64,000 bases of DNA from Apricaphanius iberus (GCA_028564705.1 JAPXFQ010002640.1:186001-250000), one strand, 5' to 3'; shown: positions 1 to 12,404, numbered from the stretch's first letter. Notes: generated by a model from the sequence alone, not told the origin. Program-made: numbers and translations.

Positions 1-12
1 ATTGCTTCATCG

Positions 13-58
13 TGACACTATGTATAGGACAAAGCAGCGCCTTGTCCTATACATGTCA
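13..58. other. Perfect-arm hairpin at window start
   Basis: Arms 20-32 and 42-54 are perfect 13-bp reverse complements (ATGTATAGGACAA / TTGTCCTATACAT) around a 9-base loop. TGAC at 13-16 can pair with GTCA at 55-58 across a small bulge. It could be a structured RNA, a binding-site palindrome or the core of a small transposon. The window edge prevents a fuller look. Confidence 0.6.
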
Positions 59-166
59 ATTTATTCTGGCAATTTTCTCCATCAGAAATGACTTGTGCAT
101 GCACACCAGAGAACAAGGCTGAATAGAAAAGATTTGATTATCAAACAAAAACAGCTCATTTCTGAC

Positions 167-216
167 GTGTGTGTGTGTGTGCGTGTGTGTGTTTGGGTGT
201 GTGTGTGTGGGGGGGG
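167..216. repeat. (TG)n microsatellite ending in a G run
   Basis: Interrupted TG dinucleotide repeat followed by eight G at 209-216. It accounts for the open frames that cross it on both strands; I see no gene here. Confidence 0.95.
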
Positions 217-438
217 CGTTGGATCTTGGATGGACTCTGCGGCAGAGAAAGGAGAGATGTATTCCTCGAGACGTGCCTCGACCACTGCTAGAATAGCAAA
301 TGTGAAATTAGTGAGAAATGTGTGCATGAACGCCTCTGGTCAATTAGCGAGGAGAGGAAGAGGAGGCAGGAGGCGAGAAAAATCAGCTGGTGCCCTCATA
401 GTGCAGGTCTGCCTGTTTGGAGAGAGATACGGAGGGGG

Positions 439-495
439 CACACACACACACACACACACACACACCCACCCACCCACACACACACACACACACAC
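439..495. repeat. (CA)n microsatellite
   Basis: CA repeat with a short CCCA interruption in the middle. It lies about 220 bases from the (TG)n tract at 167-216, in the opposite base sense, so the two tracts could pair. Frames rich in Thr-His here are microsatellite artefacts. Confidence 0.95.
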
Positions 496-830
496 TCGGC
501 AGCTGCTGGCGGCCCTTCCCTCTCCCTTTCTGAAACTTTATGCGATTTCCATGATTTCCACTGAATTATAATGGAGTTGGGGGACATAACTTCCCTGACT
601 GTGATGATGACCAGAAAAGGGGCCTTTCCCATTGACCTGGTTCCAGAGTTGGTTTGGTGCTAGAGTCTGACTTTGAACTGGTTCTTTGGTTTTCCACCGC
701 CCAAGCACTTATTTTCATGGTTTCATAGCGGTGCTCAGCTAAACCTCAAATTGAAGCTGGGCCAGAATGGTGCTAAGGAAAAAACCTTTTTTAAATTTTT
801 TTTATACTAATCTACCAAGATGATAACCTT
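496..830. other. Unassigned intergenic DNA
   Basis: No open frame with protein-like composition, no RNA gene and no clear repeat family was seen. Confidence 0.4.
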
Positions 831-896
831 GCACTGCAAGCTGGATTCTTGCGAGATTTGGAGTTTTCCAAACCCACAAATCCATCTTGTATTGCT
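831..896. repeat. Short palindromic repeat, GGATTC...AATCCATCTTG type
   Basis: GCAAGCTGGATTCTTGCGAG at the left is matched by an imperfect inverted AATCCATCTTGTATTGC at the right. The same layout, better preserved, occurs at 58951-59013. Two related copies 58 kb apart indicate a small dispersed repeat, possibly the fused ends of a DNA transposon. The family is not identified. Confidence 0.45.
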
Positions 897-929
897 CCAA
901 CAAAACCATCTAAACGATGGCTGCTGGCT

Positions 930-1620
930 GCTCTGCTATGTGGCCGCATACCATGGAGGCCGCCATTGCTCCTCCATTGCTGTTGTACCTCCATTTGGCC
1001 GCTAGGCCCCCATTGAAAAGCATTGGACTTTAGACACGTTAAAAACAACTTTAATGCCTGATGCCCTTTTTTTAAAAACTTTCAATGACTACATATTCTT
1101 CCTGAGATAACGCTGGGCTCGTCAAAAACATAGGCACCAGGCTGGTTTTCGTAAGATAATTTTTGAAATCTTGCATAATTAATGAGGGGGCCGGACTTTG
1201 ATTGACTGGCTGTTTCGTTGGACTTTAATTATAGTAACACTACATTTTAATAATTATTTCAAGTTACTAGTTCTTTGAGAAGGTTTGAGAAATAGGAGAA
1301 CCGTCGGAGGACCTCAGATACGGCAGCAGTCAGGCATGGGGCTATTATCCTTTAGCTTAGCTAGCCAAGTTTAGCATCAGAGCTAAAGATGCGGGAGCAG
1401 AATGGGCGCGATTACGACCAAACAACACGCCCATACAAGCCCCGCAATGGCAAAGTCTACAGTGAAGATCCCGCCCCTATGCCCTTTTTAGGAACATGCT
1501 TTGTCAGAGCTGGGGAGGAGGAGTCTGTGAATCCGCCATGAATTCCCCCATGAAAGTGTGTCATTCTGGTAAATGGGGAGGAGTGAGGAGGCGCTGTCTA
1601 TTCTTTTTTACAGTCTATGC
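930..1620. repeat. Possible unclassified dispersed repeat
   Basis: The segment ends in CAGTCTATG, a short motif also found at 18989-18997 and in decayed form near 10490. It contains GC-richer pieces unlike the flanks. I see no terminal repeats and no protein frame. The call rests on recurrence of short motifs only. Confidence 0.25.
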
Positions 1621-2277
1621 GTCTGAATCAACTCCACTGGTGGTGTGAACCAATCGTTTGTTAGCATTGAGCTTTTGAGCGGTTGTTCAGGTATGATGAC
1701 TGCAGCAAGTGCCCAGGCAAACCAAAGCAAACATAGCCGCACAGATGTCTGTTTTAGGAGAACTAGAGACAGTTTCTTCATTGAAAAATAAGCAAAGGTA
1801 TGGACTTTATGCATTCCTTGACAGTAAAGATTTGTGTTTTTCTCCCTAATGGATTTGGTAAAAGCACAATTTACTAGTTTGTACCGCTCGTATGAGTTGT
1901 TACTGTGATTGGTTTAAAACAAATGCCGTTCTTATTGAATACCCAAATGAATAATAAACTCAGTCTGTTTGACTGGATGTGGAGAACAGCCTGGAGAACT
2001 GTCCGCCCTCAGATCTATCAGCGCTTAACAAAGATAACCAATCTCAGGTGTCTCATTGAACATAATGATGAAAACAAAGTAAAACGGTTATGGGTTTTTT
2101 TTTTATTGTTTTGTTTAAATGTCTGTTTAAAGGTGACTTTTTCAAAAGAGCTCCTGTTTTTGTTGTAACAAATGGAGATTTATTTACTTTTTAAAATGTA
2201 TTTAATGTTTATTTTCAGAATGCTTATTGGCTTTCATGGCAAAATACACATAAGTATATATACATGGTGTCATATTG

Positions 2278-2279
<2 letters not shown>
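1621..2279. other. Unassigned AT-rich DNA
   Basis: Small open frames of 60-90 codons on both strands have no recognisable domain and are probably chance. Confidence 0.4.

Positions 2280-2334
<55 letters not shown>
2280..2334. repeat. (AT)n microsatellite
   Basis: Uninterrupted TA dinucleotide repeat of about 55 bases, self-complementary and so able to extrude as a hairpin. Confidence 0.97.
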
Positions 2335-2338
<4 letters not shown>

Positions 2339-2419
2339 GATGCCATGTTTAATTTGAAGTGAAAAGTTTGAAGTGAAGTGAAAATAAAATACTTGAGAAA
2401 TAAATGTTTAAGTTAGGGA

Positions 2420-2560
2420 GATTTAACACCATGGTTCTCATTTGATAATCACTTGTACATTCTACTTCTGGCTGATCATCAACACATTTGACTAAGGGGG
2501 TACTTGTGGTATGAGCATGGCTCTGAGTGTACACAAATTAAAAAGGGTTGGGAAACACTG
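2420..2560 (-). mobile_element. hAT-type transposon end, fragment
   Basis: The right edge reads GGTTGGGAAACACTG, the complement of CAGTGTTTCCCAACC, a start typical of hAT (Charlie-like) terminal repeats. The DNA before it, read on the minus strand, keeps the AGTACCCCC-type subterminal sequence common in such elements. No matching left end was found, so this is a solo end. Confidence 0.45.
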
Positions 2561-3242
2561 CTTTAGATGACATTGAGATGCAGCATAGACTAAGCTCCGT
2601 GTCAATGAAAAAGCAAAAAGGCTCTTTTGAAAGAATCAGCTAAAAACGGACTAAGTTCTGGCTGTAGCATCACTTCCGGTTCTTCTTCAATTGAAAAACC
2701 CTAAAAAAGAGCTCTAACCTCACACTACACCCCTTCAGTGGAATTAAATCTAAATAAAAAACACATGTTCTATTTTCCCCAGTATTAGACTTGGATTACC
2801 TTGTTTTGAAGTGAAGTACAAAAAAGACCTTGTTTTCTTGATATGCTATTGGCACAAGTGATCTAAATCCTATCTTAAGACCTCCAGGCCAGCAGGGGTT
2901 CCCCAAAAGAGAGTTTTATTTCTCACTCAGAACATGTGCTATCTTCCATTTATTTTGGAAGTTGGAACAGGGTTCAGAAAAACGTAAAAACAACGCAAAA
3001 CAAAAGTTAACTTTGTTCCAGTCGCAGCTTTAAAAACCAGTGGAATTAGCAGATTGTTATGTTCAGCTATCAGACTCGGGGGCTCGTCATGTCACTCCTC
3101 CTCTTTCCTATATAAGGGTCCCAGCTACTGTGCTCAATTCCTCGTCTGTTTTTTTGACTTCGGTAAATAATGCTGCTGCAATAACGATTCGGAAGTCAGA
3201 GCTGGGTTTTAAGTAAAACCCAGGTATACAGTGTTCCAGTTA
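2561..3242. other. Unassigned intergenic DNA
   Basis: No recognised gene or repeat. Confidence 0.35.
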
Positions 3243-3780
3243 AAGGTAAAATATGTAAGAATGACATCTTGTGGTTAAATTGGAGTACTGCAGTCCATGA
3301 ACTCAGTCACTTACCCCCTCTCTCTCATGAAATCAAAGATGACAAGCTATACACAGTAAGTTAATAAGTATATAAATAAATGTCAGTGATGTATCAAGTT
3401 GATGGTATTTGAAATAGTAGTTTGAGATATTTTTAGAGCCAACTATTTTATTGCTAGCATTGTTAGCTCAACATTAGCTCCAGCCTGGTCGGTGTCAGAT
3501 TACGAATGGTGCGTCACTGATTTGATTGTGTTGAAGACTTGGCAACCTTGTGGACTCACATGTGTTTGCCTCAGGAGCCAAGAAGTATGGCTGTGGGATG
3601 GATATTGTAGGTTACACAGTAACTACAACCCATAGCAGTGTTTTTAAACTGACAAAAACGTACAACCACCCAGCCGGCTGAGGTCAAAATCTATTTCAAT
3701 ATGACCTTCGTTCCAACATGATTGGGACATTAGACTGTTGTGTGATAAATTCACTGTAAATTTCTTACATATTGCACCTT
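3243..3780. mobile_element. PIF/Harbinger-type MITE with TTA target duplication
   Basis: The left end AAGGTAAAATATGTAAGAA and the reverse complement of the right end AAGGTGCAATATGTAAGAA match at 17 of 19 bases. TTA flanks the element at 3240-3242 and 3781-3783. A 3-bp TWA duplication is the hallmark of the PIF/Harbinger superfamily. At 538 bp with no transposase-like frame it is non-autonomous. Confidence 0.7.
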
Positions 3781-4944
3781 TTACATAGTCAGCTAAATCA
3801 GAGTTCTAATATGGCAAAGCCCAGGTAGCCATTGTTGGTAGTATCTGGTAACATCGATGTAAGCTTTGCTATCCGTTTGCAAACACCACTTTTATTTTAT
3901 TAGGTTTAGAGTTGCAGGTTCTACATGTAACATATGTTTTAGACACGCTCTTATTGGTGTGTCTTGTAAAAGAAACCACAACTTACTATTGTTGAAGCAA
4001 TGGATGGCCATTTTCAAAGTCAAAGTTGAAGCAAGAAAAGAATGATTGACTTTTTGAGTTGGAAGCTGGACTTCGGGAGGCGGCGTTCCAATTGATTCTT
4101 CCCACTCGGAAGTCATAATTTCAGAGTTGTGAGGAAAAATGGAACACATCATAAATAAACAAAATGACCTCATGGAGCTCGTTCAAAGTCATGATGGACT
4201 GGCTTGGAGTTGTAATCTGTTATCTTTTATAACTCAGTTGAGAAATCAGGGATCACAATCAAAACTAAATGGGAATAGAGTATATAGCGCCGTTTTCAGA
4301 TAATAACTGAAAATGTTTTAAATGATGTCTGACTTGAATATTCTCCTGACAGTTTATCTTTATAATGAGTGAAAATGCTTCATAATAAAAAAACAGTAAA
4401 ATTATACACAGTGGTTTGAGTGCAATACTAAAGCCATACTGTACAGAACTGAAGCTGGTGTATGTGCAATGCAGTATAAATTTATGAAGGGATAACTTTA
4501 TCCAAAGCAACCAGGTTACTTCTTCTTGGGATTTCTCCCTGAAAACTACCGATTGTTTCCTGTGGGGATTAAGCAGCACAAATTATGTCATCCAGTCAAT
4601 TTTCTGTGAATTTTTGATGGCTCAATGGATATTTTGTTGCTTATGCACAGTAAGGAAAATATTTAGGATTTTAACATTTAAATAGATTATTCCTGGTACA
4701 TCTAGTGACTAATAGTGTCACAGTTAAAAAAACGCATTTCCTTATATTATTCAACACTTAACATTACAGTCTGTTAAATTCAGATCTTAGCCTGCTTATG
4801 GAGTTGATAGTATCCACAAAATAAAAAAAACATTAATACTGACTAATGTTCTCTAGCAAACCTCTGAGGCCCTCAGCAGGGTGTATGCAAAGAATTAATT
4901 ATAAAGGTTGATACCAATTTTTAATGACTATACACAATGTGGGT
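3781..4944. other. Unassigned AT-rich DNA
   Basis: Minus-strand frames of about 93 and 104 codons lie here. They lack recognisable domains and have AT-driven composition, so I do not call them. Confidence 0.35.
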
Positions 4945-5112
4945 TATCCACAAATGGACACCACACATTTCAGATATTTTTTTGCAAACAAGATTGTGAA
5001 AACAACTTATCTTTCCCCTCCACTTAATACATATGCACATCTTTCTGTTGGTCTATACATTTGTGCTGGCAAAATATTATTTTTTTTGCAGTGTCTGCAT
5101 ACTTTTGCAAGG
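4945..5112 (+). mobile_element. Tc1-like element, 3' terminal fragment
   Basis: The sequence follows the 3' end of the common fish Tc1-like family in order: a CACACATTTCAGATATTT segment, then TGTTGGTCTATAC, then the terminal CATACTTTTGCAAGG. Related ends lie at 53020-53240 and 47626-47680. No transposase coding is left in this piece. Confidence 0.7.
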
Positions 5113-6251
5113 TAACATAAATAAAGTAATTGAGATTAAGTTTCTCAGCCAGTTGCAAAGAGGACCCCTTGGTGTGCCCACTGTTTAAGGGATGGTAAAA
5201 ACCCTATTAAAATGCAAAAAGCCTCCCTGTGCACTAGCTGCACAGATGACCTGTTTGGTATCAGGTGTGATGTGCCACTAGACTGACCTTCTCAATCTGA
5301 TCCTCTGGTCGGCGACACAGCGCGACAGGGCCGGACGAGCCAGCAGGAGTCTGCGATCGATTCTCCAGCAAGAGGTTATCTATATGTGGTATTTTAATGT
5401 CACGGAGTCAGGCCAAAGTGATAGTGATAAATATTTGCCGGAAGATTAGGTGAGGGGAGTGCGTCTGGGGCGCTCCATCTCAGACCTGTAACCCCAGCAG
5501 AGCTGTTCCTCACTGTGTCGGATTAGCCCCATCCATCCAGTGTCAATGGCTGTCTTGTTGAAAAAATCAGTGGGTAAACACGGCTGACAGGGAGAGGCAG
5601 AGCAGTTGGTGTGTGTGAGGGGCTGGGTGGGGGGAATGTGTGTGTGTGTGTTAGGTAGTGGATAGGCGGCTGATTACTCATACAAATAGACTCCAAACTC
5701 TGGTCTCTTTGGAAATCTGTTTTCTCTCTGTTCACCTCATCTCGTCTCCTTCTTCTCTCTCTTCCCTATATTTACTCCCCTCCCTGCTGTCTCCAAGGAC
5801 CCCCCAACACCCCACCCCACCCCCGCTCTACCCCCTTCTCCACCACCTGTCCTGCTGTTCCCACTTTGTCCCCATCAATCACTGTGGCATTGTGTCCTGG
5901 ATGTTATATAGAGTGACTTAATATCCCCCCCTTCATCTCTATTCACTCCTAAAATCATTCTCCATGAGGGTCCAGACCTGCAGCTTCACACATGACCACA
6001 AGTGTGGGTGTGTGCGTTTCTGTAATGTAGAGGTAAAGAGAAACTACAGCAATCAACCACCTGATAAATTCAGAGCATTTTCCGTGATCAGTCCCCCATG
6101 GAAAACTGATGCTAATCTGGTTTGTATGACATCCTGATACGGAGATCTACAAACTAACAATGATGCAGATTCATTAAAAGATGTATTAAAAACATAATAT
6201 CCTAAAGCACTGGATTACCTCCTTTAAAACCCAAATCAGGAGACATTTGCC
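5113..6251. other. Unassigned DNA with a pyrimidine-rich tract
   Basis: TG repeat at about 5637-5652 and a strongly CT-rich stretch at 5720-5870. The frames here are shaped by this composition (Leu-Ser-Pro rich). No gene recognised. Confidence 0.4.
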
Positions 6252-6400
6252 CAGGGGCGGAAGTAGGGGGTGGCAACTTGGGCTTAAGTCCCAGGGTTAA
6301 ATGTTTATTTTAATGTTAAATGTTTAGGATTAGATGTTGATGTCCCCTCCAAAAGGATAAATCCACAAAAATATATCTGTATCATTACATATTTTTACAA
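6252..6400 (+). mobile_element. hAT-type left end, fragment
   Basis: Starts CAGGGGCGGAAGTAGGGGG, a typical hAT terminal start (CAGGGGCGG), followed by a GCTTAAGTCCC-type subterminal sequence. No right end or transposase was found nearby. Confidence 0.45.
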
Positions 6401-6639
6401 TAGCCCTGCTACAATTTTAGGTAACTTTTTTATGTTACAAAAAAGGAACAATATTATGTAACCTTTCTTACATTTTATTTCCTGTGACCATTTAAAAAAG
6501 ATCTCTGTACTGTGACATTTATGTCTCTTTGTTTGTATAGCCATTTTGGTATTTGATCTTCCACCAGAGGGCAGGAGACAAGTATGATTTAACCCAAAAT
6601 TCACACTATATTTGGCATTGTAAAGTGGAAAACATTGAC

Positions 6640-7440
6640 ACCAACTAAAACTTAAAGAATTACAGTAGTCTAACCTTGAGGTAACAAATGCATGGGCTAG
6701 TTTCTCAGCATCACTCTTTGAAAGGATATTTCTAATTTAAGCAATATCTCAGAAGTGAAAGAAGGAAATCCTAGAAACCTGTTTAAAATGGGATATGAAT
6801 GTCATGTCTTGGTCAAAAGTGAGGTTATTTAGATTATTACCGAAGGACAATTTAATACCATCCAGATTAAATGATTGACTAAGTAGTTTCTTTTTCAGAA
6901 CTTTTGCACCAGAGAAGACAACATGTCTTTTTAGAATTCATAAGCAAAAAAGTTTTTAAGTATTCATTACATGCTTGTAATCTATCTAAATGAGTGGATC
7001 TATCAGGATTTATGGAAAAATATAGTTGTGTATCATCAGAATAGCTGTGGAAATATATGTCATCCTGTCTAAATGATTTTACGAACTGGAAGCATATATA
7101 TGGTAAAAAGAATTGGTCAAAGTACAGAGCCCTATGGTACTCCACAAGTAAGAGTTGGGTTTTAAGAATATTTATCATTTACATGAACAAATTGGAATCT
7201 GTCAAAAACAAATATGATTTAAACCAGCCTAGTGCTGTTCCTTCGACCCCTCCATCCTGTTTAAGCCTCAGCTACTCATGAGACATTATATTACAATGTT
7301 TATATGACTCTAGTAAACCAAAATCTACCAGCAGGAGGTGTCTCTGAGTTATCTTTGTTTTATATATTATTTATATATTAAGGATTTTAAAGGAAGTCTT
7401 TATACTATGATTAAACACAAGTTTAATTTCTAAAGGTAGA
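6640..7440 (-). mobile_element. L2-type LINE, decayed reverse-transcriptase region
   Basis: On the minus strand near 7015-7055 the frame reads HSYSDDTQLYFS, matching the catalytic YADDTQLY block of fish L2-like reverse transcriptases (CR1/L2 group). Just upstream in element order, VEYHRALYFDQFF is a decayed form of the VPQGSVLGPLLF block. The rest follows the familiar fish L2 sequence, with many stops and frameshifts. No 5' or 3' end is evident. Confidence 0.7.
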
Positions 7441-8879
7441 TCATCACACAAGATATATAGGTGCTAACTGTAACATTATAGTTCCCCAAAGGAAATTGTA
7501 GTCAGTTTTCACTTTTATAACTGTCTTAACAAATTTGGTTCATTTTTGCCAAAATTAAAGTAAGTATAACTGTACAAGAGAGGCAAGATATCCAGGTCTG
7601 TTTGTAGCCACAGAGCTGGTAAAAGATTATAGTTAGCACTTAGAATAGGCTTCAATAATGCTTAAAATAGAAAATTGCACAACACGGTGAAGCAAACGGT
7701 TTATGTGTTGCTGCTACTTCAAAAGCAGCAAACCTGTTCACCAGCTGAGTGGAAAAAGCAGCTGCTCCGTTTTCCCTAAATACCTGTGTCAGATTCTTCA
7801 GCATTGTTGCCAAGGAAACCACAATAGACAATTTTTTTCATTCAGAAGAGAAATTGTGCTGTTTTCTAATTTTCAGTCAAGGTTTAGTTGTCTTAATCAT
7901 GTATATTTAGGTAACAATACATGTTAAGTGCTGTTAGCTAAAAAGATGCGAAAAGTAGCTCAAAATGATGAAAGTCTGAAAACAAAACAATTGAATGTTT
8001 TGTTCACCAAGGAATCATGTCTGATTTGATGGTCTTGGTAAATTTATAGTTCCTTTTATTATTCCCCAGTCTTTTCTTACCTCTAAACACTGATTGTTTT
8101 TGGTCTCCTCTTTTCCTCATCATGAAGAAATAATCCCCATGTCCAAATACGACAAACAGCATTGAGCATCTATTGTGGCGAAGCTGCTAAATAGAGCGGC
8201 ACAATGTATAAAATCACAATTAACAGTGGAATATTAAAGCCACAAAGGGATGCTTGGATGCACTGTTTAGTCAGCTCTAACAGTTCAAACACTATGTATT
8301 CACATTCTGCATGCAGATAATATGCTTAGCAAGTTGGACAGGTTTTTAGATTCCTTGATGCCCACAAATGATATAGGCCTATATGGTAGCTGATTTTGTC
8401 ATTTCAATATTTAACAATAACATGACAGCTATGTGTTTTTCCAATATTTTATAGCTACTAAAACAAATGATTTCCCTCTCTTTATTTAGATGTATAGTAA
8501 TGTTGTTAGTGTTTTAGGGAGATCAGATGATCATATTTTGCCTTGGTTTCCATTTACAATAAAAAAAACCATTAAAGTAACCCAATAATTATGTTTTTTC
8601 TCGAAAATAATAAAAAATTTTGCACATTCTGATATATTTCCAAGGCTAATGGCTTTTCTTTGCTGCCATTGTTCCAGCTAGGTTTTAAGGGTGTAGTCTG
8701 TCTAATTCACATCATGAAAAGAACACTAGTTCCCTAAGTTATCTTTTAGGTATCCCATTGAACACACAGGCAAAAAAAAATCTCATGGATTAAAGACCAT
8801 GTTCTTTTATTTCTGTTGTTGTTGCTTTACTTTTTTTTAACTTTTTTTTGCCATGTTCTTACTGGTAATAGTTTGTTTT
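7441..8879. other. Unassigned AT-rich DNA
   Basis: No open frame with protein-like composition and no clear repeat. Part may be more of the decayed LINE next to it, but I cannot show it. Confidence 0.35.
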
Positions 8880-9125
8880 CTTGTTGTAGAAAGATGTAAT
8901 ACTGAAATAATAGAATAGAATAGAAACAGAAAAATAAGTTACTGTACAACATAGACAAATTCACAACAAAGAAAAAAACAGTCCAGTGCAGTTGTGAAAA
9001 AAAAGTATACCTAGAGTAAAATAATATGCAGCTAAGATTATTCCAGAGAAGAAAAACGTACCTGTAAAAAAGACTGCTTACAAGAATAAAAAAATGAAAA
9101 CAACTGAGATGAACAAATAACATCA
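8880..9125 (-). mobile_element. Possible LINE 3' untranslated fragment
   Basis: The order AATAGAATAGAATAG, then CAGTCCAGTGCAGTTGTG, resembles the minus-oriented Rex1-type 3' region at 23200-23270 (CAGTCCAGTTCAGTGCAG). No coding sequence is present. The resemblance is short and may be coincidental. Confidence 0.3.
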
Positions 9126-10189
9126 GCAATTTAATTTGAATTGAGAAAACTGCAAATAACAGCCGAGTTATAAAGACTTACTGAATCTGATGGCGGTAAC
9201 GCTTGTTTGTGCACCTAGGATGCAGCAGTCTGTTTATAAATCCCAAGGAAAGTGGGGGGTTAACAGGTTGTCAGACAAGTCTAAATCAGTTGCAACTTAA
9301 CTTTGCAATTTAAAAACAAATACTCAACCTTAAAGTGCTCCTACTTTGCTTGATACAGTGCTATGTTAGCAGATATTATACATTTACACTTGCAGAGGAA
9401 ATTGGTTGTGTATATCTGCCTGATTAGCTGATTCTTTGTCTGTCTTTTGACCGCCTCCAACGAAGTACAAGACCAGGAAAGAATAATCTTTCATGCTTTT
9501 GCAAAACGTTTCTTTTGCTCTTTGCCGATTTAAGGCTAAAGTATACTCTACGTCTTTCTGTAGATCCTTCTGGCATTAGCATGAAAGCTGTCACGTTTCC
9601 AACCACCCTTTCAGGTGTGAAACACTCACTGCATTTCAGATTTTAAACCTCTCTTCAAAAAATAAAAACAAAGGAAGAAACAAGAGGAAGTACATTAAAC
9701 AGTGAGCAATCTATTTACATCTTTTGGCCTTAACTGCGTTCCTTTCAACATTTTTTAGGTGGGACAGAAAAGTCAGACTAAAAACCAGGTTTTATAAATT
9801 AGTGATGAGGCAGCGCAACCATAATCATTATGCGAGGACATAATTCAGCGAAGAGAAAGATGACAAAACTGCGAAAACATAAATGTTAAATAACATAGCA
9901 AAGTATTCAGGGCCCCCGGATTTTATGGGTGCAGTTATTTGTGTTTGTGATTTCTAAAATTAAACTGGATGTTTCACACTTTATTTTAAACTTTTCCAAG
10001 TAAAACCATTAACCCACATATAATGTAACTTGGTTAACAGCACTAACAAACTGTCAAAGAAATCTCTGCTCAATTCATTTTTTAACGATTAAAATGATAT
10101 TTCTGCTCTCATTTAAGATAACGCTGTTTGGTCAAAAATGGATTGAGAATATCACATTTTCTTCTTTACATATTAATAATTAAAACTTG
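9126..10189. other. Unassigned intergenic DNA
   Basis: Nothing recognised; mixed AT-rich sequence. Confidence 0.35.
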
Positions 10190-10500
10190 CAAGAGGTCGT
10201 TAAACCAACTTTCAGCCTAAAAGCGCCTGCTAACCTCCATTAGCTCCGGGTTAGCTCAGTTAGCTCATAGCTACACTGGCTCAGAGTGTCAATCATCTGC
10301 CCCCACACTCACAGCCTTACTCTCAGCTCCACCTCTTTGCCCTTTTTTATATTTTTTTTTGCATTCTCAGGACGTGATGAGATGCGTGACGCAGCCAACA
10401 TGGCAGTGGTGGGAACCATCTAGTCGGCTTCAATGCAGCTTCAGAAACCTATGGGTGACGTCACGGAGGCTTCTTCCATCTATATACGGTCTACGTAAAA
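10190..10500. repeat. Possible dispersed repeat (TGACGTCACGGAGGC end)
   Basis: CCTATGGGTGACGTCACGG followed by CTTCCATCTATATACGGTCT resembles the end of a widespread fish repeat that finishes in ...TACAGTCTATG. It contains a perfect CRE-like TGACGTCA palindrome at 10455-10462. The left boundary is unknown. Confidence 0.3.
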
Positions 10501-10639
10501 AACCGAACAAATAAAAATATATCTTAGCTTCTTTTTTCTTTCTATTTTTTATTTATTTTTTTCTCTAACGTACTGTCTGGAAAGAAAACAGGTGTAATTA
10601 TGTATTATATATTTTGTTTGTTTCTATATTACCAAATCA

Positions 10640-10705
10640 TGTAAAGCAGCTTGAATGACTCTATTGTTAGAAGTGTGCTTTACAAATAAAATTGCCTTGC
10701 CTTGA
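10640..10705 (+). mobile_element. LINE 3' tail (TTGCCTTG type)
   Basis: GTGTGCTTTACAAATAAAAT followed by TGCCTTGCCTTG. Nearly the same tail occurs at 19281-19310. The AAATAAAAT plus short tandem tail is typical of LINE 3' ends in fish; no coding part is attached. Confidence 0.5.
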
Positions 10706-11599
10706 TTAATAATAAAATAAACTTCTTATATACTATGTCGATGTGTAAAATTCTATCGAAAAACTTAATTTTGGAGGAGAAGAGAACACAAATCTAAAAT
10801 ATTTAATTGGTGTCATTTTTGTTTAAACATTTTACAAAACCTTAAAAAAGACATTAGTTGAGGTTCTGCTGTTACTGTTGACCTATTAACATGAATAAAT
10901 CTTGATTGTATGAAACAATTCGTTTGAAACGACGACCCGCTCTATTTGAGTATGTTTTTATTTACATTTACCTTATAATTTATCTTTTAGTCCTCTATTT
11001 AAAATGAAGACATCACATCTCCACTAACATCCCCATGTTTTATGAAGGGTCCCTGACTAATAGGGGCTCCTCGCCACGCTCGGGCGGCCCCCTTCACTCT
11101 GCTCTCAGCTTGTTTACATAGCACCAGCACCATTTCCACAGATTAAACAAATCACAGCCCAAGGGGGACATTCATAATCCGCTAACGGGTCACTGGTAAG
11201 ACAGTTATAAATGCCCATGTCTGTCGTTGGGGGTGGGAGAGATGGCCGTGTCCAAAGATGACCTTCCCTGAATACAGCACCTGCAGCTTCAGGCAGTTTA
11301 TTACACCACAGCAGAAAAAAAAAATTGAAGGAAGAAAGAAAGAAAGGCTTTGTTATAAAATGTTTTATTAGATTGTTATTAAATGGTTCATTGCAACAAC
11401 AAGACAAAAACAGACATTTCTAAAAGCAGCCTCAGACTTAACACCAGGCTGAGCGTTAAGAACCCATCACCATTTATCAGCTTTTATTACCACATGAAAG
11501 ACTTGGAGACAGCCATAATAATAACAACAGGAGACATTTTTTCTAACAAATAGAACGGCCAGTGAAATAGATCAGTAAAACACAGAGTGGATCTTGGAC
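10706..11599. other. Unassigned DNA
   Basis: GC content rises near 11050-11290 (AGGGGCTCCTCGCCACGCTC). The 97-codon minus-strand frame at 11114-11407 has no recognisable domain. Confidence 0.35.
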
Positions 11600-12000
11600 C
11601 AATTTAATTCATCATTCCGCATTACAGCCTTATGAATTGCTCAAATTTGATAACAAGCTCTCAATTCGCTCTATTATGTAGGTTAAATTAAACTTTGCAT
11701 TTAAAAAAAAGAGAAGAAAAGTTGTAGGGTTATCCAATGCCTTCTTGAATAAAATGTAATTTGTGAGGGAATTTGTTGTATCTGTCACAAATATTCACAA
11801 TTAGCAGCGGTAATTATTTGATAGTTTCTGCAATTACTGCCCTAAATGGTTAAATTTAGAACTGTGTGGAAGCCTAATTGGCCTAAATGTGATATTTTGC
11901 ATATTTGCATAATGAGGAAATTGGTAGAAAATTGTGTTCATTCATTTGTGAAAAATCCTATGAATTTTATGAATTCCAAAGGCCTGCTCCTGCAGTGTGT
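11600..12000. promoter_or_regulatory. Candidate conserved non-coding element
   Basis: Non-repetitive AT-rich DNA dense in homeodomain-type ATTA/TAAT cores and octamer-like words (ATATTTGCATAATG). It contains no transposon signature or microsatellite. This texture is typical of conserved regulatory DNA in vertebrate gene deserts. Conservation itself cannot be seen from one sequence. Confidence 0.25.
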
Positions 12001-12404
12001 GACTTTGCCGGCTGCTCCCTGAGGAGCATGGCGGAAAGTGGGGCACAGGCAGGGCACCAGATGGAGGTAATTTAAAATAGAGAGGAGAAAGTGGAAGTGG
12101 GCTTTTACAGAACTTTTAGTCTGCAGTTGCTGATTAGTGAGGAGTTAATTTAGCCTGGTTTAGTCATTGGGAAATTTTAGCCTTTAGAAGGGCATTATCC
12201 ATTTAAGTTATTTAAATGTCAATAAATTTGAAACTCTAATGTTTCATATTCATTCAATTCTACTTTATTTTGGTAACAAATCAAACATAAATAGGTCAAT
12301 TTGAATTTATTCAATTTGTTCATTGACAGTGTCAAACAGAATAATGAGGTTGATCTGCTTTTATGGGTCGTATTATTATTATTATTATTATCATTATAGG
12401 CCAC

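Noticed and set aside
95..571. 158-codon plus-strand frame
   Set aside because: Built from two microsatellites (Val-Cys and Thr-His runs); no domain.
2280..2334. Structured RNA from the self-complementary AT tract
   Set aside because: A plain microsatellite explains it.
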